Shown one piece after another: positions 58,401 through 64,000 of a DNA stretch of 64,000 nt. Position 1 is the first letter of the stretch, and each line of letters opens with the position of its first letter. Both the position numbers and the translations under genes were made by a program. The stretch comes from Macrotrachela quadricornifera (lineage: Eukaryota > Rotifera > Eurotatoria > Philodinida > Philodinidae), in contig JAJEKB010019999.1 in the NCBI GenBank assembly GCA_022393335.1, forward strand, positions 177,845 to 241,844, written 5' to 3'. Under the pieces are notes generated by a model. That model saw only the letters and a list, made by a program, of their open reading frames with translations, made no database searches and was not told the DNA's origin.

Positions 58401-61400
58401 TTGTATGTAAATTATATTCTTCTTCTATGTATTAAGTATTCATCTTTTTTTTGTTTCAGATGGGGTTTTTTAATTTATTATTGTTTTACGGTGATATTTA
58501 TTAAAGCATGTTTACAGGTAAATTATAGAGAAAATATTTTATTTTTGATAAAAAAATTGATTATTCTTTAGGTGGCAGTATGCATTTTTCTTTATCCATC
58601 AATGCCTTGCGAAGGAGTACCACGTACATCACCATTTTGTACATTTGTTGATTTACTTGTACCATGCTTAAAAACAGATTTTATTCCTCCAAGAGATTGT
58701 TCTACACCAGTTAAGGGTATTATATTCTTATATATATTAATTTTTAGAGAATTTAAGTTAATTTACACTTTTTCGAATTTTAGATGCTAATCAACAATGT
58801 AACAGAAGTGCAGCTGATGCTAATCTTTTCATGTAAATTTTGATTTGTTTTAAATAAATAGAAAAAAGAAAATGTTTACTTATTTCTAGGGATGGATTTT
58901 GTTTGATATTTTTATTATTACAAAAGCGTATATTTGGTAGTTACTATTGGGAACATATTGTAACTGAACTTCGTTCAGAAGCTGAATTAGCTAGTCAAGG
59001 TGCTGTTTTATTTAATGAAATGTCTCAAGAACGTATGGAAGCTGGTCAGAAACGTGAAGAAGAAACAGTTAAAAAAATAACTCGAAGTTTAGTACGTATT
59101 AAAGAACAACAATTAAAATCAAGTGAACTTAATAGTAAAGCAGCTGCAGCACTTAATGAATCATCTGAACATTTTCAAGGTTTGTTTAGATATATAAAAA
59201 TATGATGATTTTCATGCTTCTTTTTTCTTTTGTAGCAATTCGATCAGGTGATTATTATATGTTTAATTATGAATCAGATGAAGAAGAAGATGAAGGAAAA
59301 CAAGATGAAGCAACAGTTGCTCAAGAACATGTAAATAAAACAAAAAAACGAAAGAAAGATAAATAAATATTAATATTCTATTTTAGATCCTTCAAGTTTT
59401 AGTATCACGTGATAGAGATGTAGCTGCTGCTGTTGCTGCACAAAGTAAGTCTTTTTATTTTGTTTTATTAAACTAGAATCAAATAATTTAATGAGCTTTC
59501 TTTCAGAACCTCCAACATCACCTCTTCCCGACTTGGATGGTCAAGAATTTCTTCCTACAACACCTTTTCAACCTCCAACATCACCACCAGCAACAACAAC
59601 TATGATAATGCCAACATCACCTATTCCAGAACATACAGCATCTGTTGAACCGAAAGGTTGAATTTATCTATTTATAATATTCTATTATTCTATTTATATT
59701 GTTTATATAGAAGAATCCAATATTACACGAAAATCATTTTTCATGAAAATGCTATTAATTTGCTGGATTGTTGTTGATTATTTTATTGATTTATTTAATA
59801 GACATTCACGTGATTATAGAGAAATATCACGAAAATTATCTGAAACTAAAATAAAATCAAGAGATCCACCTAATCAACAAGAAGAACAGATAGATCCTCA
59901 AACAAGTGTTGATACAGTAAATCAAGTTTTTTATTATTATAAAAAATATTATTTTATCATTTATTTAAAGGCTTCAGTCGCTAATCTCGATGAAATTCAA
60001 CCGATTGATCGTTCACATAGGTAAATTATCTTTAAGAAGAAAAACAAAATTTTTTTTGTATTTTATCAGAGATATTAGTACTCAAATACATCCTCAACCA
60101 ATTGATTTAAGTCAACAATCCCGTCTTTATCGTCTATTTGATTCATTATTTTATTTTGTTATGTCTCGATCTGAACTTGTTTGTTATTCAGCAATGGTAA
60201 TAAATCATTTAACATCAGGTGCATTACTTTCTATGCCATTACCATTATCAATATTTCTTTGGGCTATGTTATTATCACGACCATCAAGAAATTATTGGAT
60301 TACAATTATAACATATACAGAAGCAATGGTTGTTATTAAATATATATTTCAATTTCGATTTTATCCATGGAATAATTCAGATAAAACGGAAACTGATCCA
60401 TTATCACCTGTTAATATTATTGGAATTAATCGAAAAGAAAATGCTGCTTCATTTGCAGATCTTATATTACTTTTATCATTATTTCTTCATCGTTCAATAC
60501 TTAAAGTATATATTTATGAATTTATTTAGAATTTTTATTATTTTTATTTTCTATTTTAGCAACTTGGACTTTGGAAAGCTGAACAAAATGTATCAGCTGG
60601 TAGGTTGATAGACTATATACTGCCAAAAAAAATTGTCATTTGTCATAAAAATTTCTGCAAAGTTTGTAGTCCAAAGGATAGTTCTAAGATGCATTCCTAA
60701 ATACCAGCAATTGGTATATTGTCGAAAATATTATTAATCTTTATAAAAGCAACCCAACAGTTATTTAATCTCCCTGACGAAAGATTTATTTTAATGTTAC
60801 TATAATAGAATCATTCGTCTATACCTTCAAACCAAGCATTACTGAGTATGAAGTGTTCAAAATTGCCAAATTTGAATTGAAATTTCTATATATCTTGAAA
60901 GGATATTAGCTTTTTTCGCACTTATTTGTCCAAAACTAAAACATGCATTTTATTGACTGAGTAATCCATATGTAAAAGGCATCATTATTGAACCGTTCTT
61001 AGTATAAGCCAGAGATGTCCATCGCGGTTGAGAATCTGCCGCCACCGCCATCACGGCAGCGGCAGCGCCGCGATGGTCATCTCTGGTATAAGCGATTCGA
61101 GAACGTGTATAGTTTTGATTTCTATTTTTTATTGAATATATCAAATCATAGATTTTTCGTTATGTTCAGCTAACACAGACCTTGTTGAATCTGGTCAACA
61201 AGAAATTACTGAAGTAGATTCATCAAATAGAAAGAGGTAAATTATTTGAAATAATTAATATTTCTCTCATTTATTTGTTTATTAGTAATATATATTTTAT
61301 TGGACCAATTATTAACTTTTATCGTCAACTTCAACAAGCATTATTTGTTCGTGATGTTTATGCATCAATGTTCTTTTGTGATTTTATTAATATGCTTATT

Positions 61401-63701
61401 GTTATTTGTTTTTATAGTCAATTTGGTGTAAGTTATATTATAATATTTTCCTTTTTTCTTAAATTCATTCTTTTCCAGTTAACAAAAATTTAAAGGGTAA
61501 TAAATAAATTCGTATATGGTGATTGAATTATAGGTTTAGAAATAATAAAAAACAAAAAAAAAGAATTCTCCCTTACAGGATGGACAACACATTATTTGTA
61601 CCCTTTATTTGTTTTTATTTTTATAAAAGTAATAAAATTATATTTTCTCGAATATTTAGGAAAGAGCTGGTGGAAATAATGTTGTACAAACAATAAAAGA
61701 AAATAAAGTAAAAAAAAAATTATTTAAATTTTAAAATTTAATAATAAAAATAATTTTTTCTTCTCAAGGTTCCTGTAGCATTTCTTGGAATGCTTTTAAT
61801 ACAATTTTTATTAATTATAATTGATCGAGCACTTTATTTACGTCGAAATGTTCGTGGAAAATTATTTTTTCAATTATTTCAAGTTATTGGTGTACATGTT
61901 TGGTTATTTTTTGTATTACCTGGTATAACACATATGTATATATAAATAATATATTTATTTTAAATTCGAAAAAAAAACGAAACATTTGTTTTTATTAATT
62001 TAGGAAATTTCGTGATAATGTTGCTGCACAATTTTGGTATTTATTTAAATGTATTTATTTTGGTTATTCATCAATACAAGTACGATTAGGTTATCCAAAA
62101 CGTATTGCAGGAAATTTTCTTATGAAACGATTTAATTATGTTAATCAAATATTATATCGAATGTAAAAATAGAAAAAAATGAATATTATTGTTTATGATC
62201 TTTCTTTTTCTTTTTAGTTATTTATTAATTCCATTTTTACTTGAATTACGAACAATAATGGATTGGATTTTTACAGATACAGCACTTGGCTTAGCAAGTT
62301 GGTTACAATTAGAAGATATTTATTCAAATGTTTATTTATTAAAATGTGCACGATGGGCAGAAAAAGTAAAAAAATAAAAATTAAAAAATAATGTAAAGAT
62401 TATTTTTTTATTATAGAAATATCCAACTGAACGTGGTGTATCTCGATCAAGAATCACAAAATATGGTGTTGGTGGTACTCTATTAGTTTTATTAATTTTA
62501 TTAATATGGTTTCCATTATTATTCTTTTCATTTTCTTCAACATTTTTTCAACCAAATCCACCGAAAGAAGTTTATGCTGAAATTAAAATAGGGGGATATT
62601 TAGTAAGATTAATTCATTTTTTTTATTTTTATGATTTATTAATATTTATTATAGCCAATTTATCAAATGACAGCACAAGATATCGATTTAGTACCATTTA
62701 CAATAGCTGATTCTAATGAATTACGCGAGACATTTAATAGAATAGCTACACAAGCAACAGTCAAAGTATGTATATTATAAACTTCATTTTGATTTCTGAT
62801 TTATTCATAAGTTTTAAAAATGTAATCAATCTGTACTTGATTATTACAGATGTACAAAAAAAATGTGAACATTTATATACATATATTTGTTTTTTAATTT
62901 AAAACAGGACGGTGCAAATGCATTTTTACGTGATTTCAATCCGGATGATATTCGATGTGTTAATTTGTTTGCTACAAGTGTTGATGTTTGGCAAATAAGT
63001 CAACCAATACGTGATATTGTTGTAAATAATTTACGTTCAAATGTAACAGTACCTGTTCGATTTTCATATACAATAACACGTAATCCACCAAGTCAAGATA
63101 ATTCAGGAGATATAGCAGCTGTTGTAACAGGAGAAAATACAGTTAATATAACATCAGATGATAAAAAAATTCGACAGGCATTAATTGAATTACTTAATGG
63201 AACAGTTGATTCACAAACAACAACGTATGTTTTTAAACAAAAAAAGAAAATTCTTGATATGATTTAATAATTTATTTTTTTTTTAGAAATTTTACAATTA
63301 ATAATTTAATGCCACGATTTTTACATGTTAAAGCAAAAGCAAAACCAGAAGAAATTCTAGCTTTTAAAAATAGTAATTAATTTTTTATTAATTTTAATTA
63401 ATTATTTTAAATTATATTTTTTAGTCTTTCCATATGAATATTATGCTAATATTACAATGGGTTTAAATCGTACAAAAACAATTCCAAATAGTACAGATGT
63501 TTGGTGGGAAATGACTGAAGATATACCAATTAATCATGAATATAACTATACACCATCATGTAAGGAATAGAAACAAAAGATATTTTTAATATATCCGTTA
63601 TTCATATTTATAGGTTCATTTTCTACACCAAATTATTTACGTATGATGTTTTTTAATGATAAAGTTTCACCGGCTAATATTTCATTTCTTACTCGATATG
63701 G
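52444..63701 (+). CDS. PIEZO: Piezo mechanosensitive ion channel (3' end beyond window)
   Basis: Roughly 35-40 exons with mostly 45-70 bp introns. The first exon starts MAQTLLSALTFILLPLALLT, as in the human N-terminal helix. Matches to vertebrate Piezo run in order: NAIRILRLIFPDIII (~53005), YWIFVSCGMLLLVS (~55015), ANFMFYRFGLEICYMTTVI (~57560-57660), TRISLLGLGYLIASFYFFW (~58290), ELVCYSAMVINHLTS (~60175), FLWAMLLSRPSRNYW (~60260), TIMDWIFTDTALGLASW (~62255) and FFNDKVSPANISFLTRYG (63650-63701). Piezo trimers are stretch-gated cation channels of the plasma membrane. The inner pore helix and C-terminal domain, about 80 residues, are not within the window. 59240-59340 encodes an acidic Glu/Asp run. 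Two introns carry MITEs (55711-56329, 61010-61085). Confidence 0.95.
55711..56329. mobile_element. Long palindromic (foldback) element, copy 2, in a Piezo intron
   Basis: 619 bp folding back over nearly its whole length. The left arm starts CGAGGGAACACATCCAACTG and the right arm ends with its reverse complement at 56329. TAA flanks both sides (55708-55710, 56330-56332). The arms differ at only a handful of positions, so the same 70-residue frame appears in mirror image on each arm. It shares termini and layout with 37413-38046, but the arms are otherwise diverged. Confidence 0.85.
61010..61085. mobile_element. G+C-rich hAT-type MITE (copy 3), 76 bp, in a Piezo intron
   Basis: Ends CAGAGATGTCCATCGCGG and CCGCGATGGTCATCTCTG are inverted. 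Perfect 8-bp direct repeats GTATAAGC flank it at 61002-61009 and 61086-61093. It is the shortest copy of the family at 35273-35426 and 42354-42648. The perfect duplication fixes the family as hAT and the insertion as recent. Confidence 0.9.
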
Positions 63702-64000
63702 GTTAGTAATTTGAAAGTATTTAGCTTCATTAGTAATATTTACCATTTGCTTGTTTTATTATATATTTGATATGTTTTTTTCACTTAGTTTCTCTTTTTC
63801 CTAATCGTAGAATCAATAGTAGCGAATTGTCCTTCTTTTTGATGTACCATAGAAAGATCGAAAAGAATAATGTCTCTCTTATAATTCTACTGATATGAAT
63901 TTGGAAGGAGTAGTAATATTTGATATAGATTAATTAAAAACAACTAGGACTTCTTAAGTACGTTTCGCGCTATTATTCACATCAATGATCTGTCATCTAA
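63702..64000. other. Start of a Piezo intron (or 3' flank), no exon seen
   Basis: After the GTTAGT donor at 63702, no frame resembling the Piezo pore helix appears up to the window end. The remaining exon(s) must lie further right, or the sequence is interrupted there. Confidence 0.5.

Noticed and set aside
1..64000. tRNA and rRNA genes
   Set aside because: I saw no cloverleaf with conserved A and B boxes and no rRNA-like segment, though a covariance search would be needed to exclude them.

Overview
The window is animal nuclear DNA. It is strongly A+T-rich, has genes on both strands, and its GT-AG introns are mostly only about 45-70 bp long. Animal-specific genes are present (Piezo, FoxA, SLC44/CTL, a WIP-type actin regulator, AFAP1-like). 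Together with many short inverted-repeat DNA transposons and an F-box/ankyrin gene, this fits a bdelloid rotifer best (Rotaria- or Adineta-like). The taxonomic call is inference.

Layout. 1-193 (-): 5' end of a secreted-protein gene. 1.1-3.3 kb: a shrunken hAT transposon followed by a ~163-bp tandem repeat. 4.3-6.6 kb (+): proteasome lid subunit PSMD12/Rpn5. 6.8-11.2 kb (+): lysosomal NAGLU, only 165 bp downstream of PSMD12. 12.8-16.4 kb (-): two intronless FoxA-type forkhead genes in tandem. 19.7-28.7 kb (-): TIMM10, a WIP/verprolin-like protein, a 12-TM monocarboxylate transporter and the mitochondrial rhomboid PARL. 29.8-32.3 kb (+): an SLC44 choline-transporter-like protein. 32.5-33.5 kb: a mariner-type element keeping only its DNA-binding domain. 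33.9-36.2 kb (-): AP-1 sigma subunit with three candidate alternative last exons. 36.5-40.3 kb (-): an AFAP1-like double-PH adaptor. 40285-40684: a gap of exactly 400 N. 40.7-41.1 kb (-): 5' part of cytochrome b5 reductase. 43.3-44.8 kb (-): F-box/ankyrin protein. 45-49.4 kb: broken gene fragments and an NTAN1-like frameshifted gene. 50.4 kb (+): ribosomal protein eS19. 51.6 kb to the end (+): a many-exon Piezo channel gene whose last exon(s) lie beyond the window.

The genes are mostly unrelated housekeeping genes rather than one pathway. Three structural themes stand out. (1) Most genes have a pyrimidine-rich AG acceptor 0-45 nt upstream of the start codon, as expected for spliced-leader trans-splicing, which is known in bdelloids. 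(2) Nearly all introns longer than ~500 bp contain a recognisable inverted-repeat element. (3) The AP-1 sigma gene has three in-frame terminal exons encoding different tails that all end in Gly-Leu-x. No novel multigene system was found. The AP-1 sigma tails, the possible trans-splicing/operon layout and the palindromic element families are the best leads.
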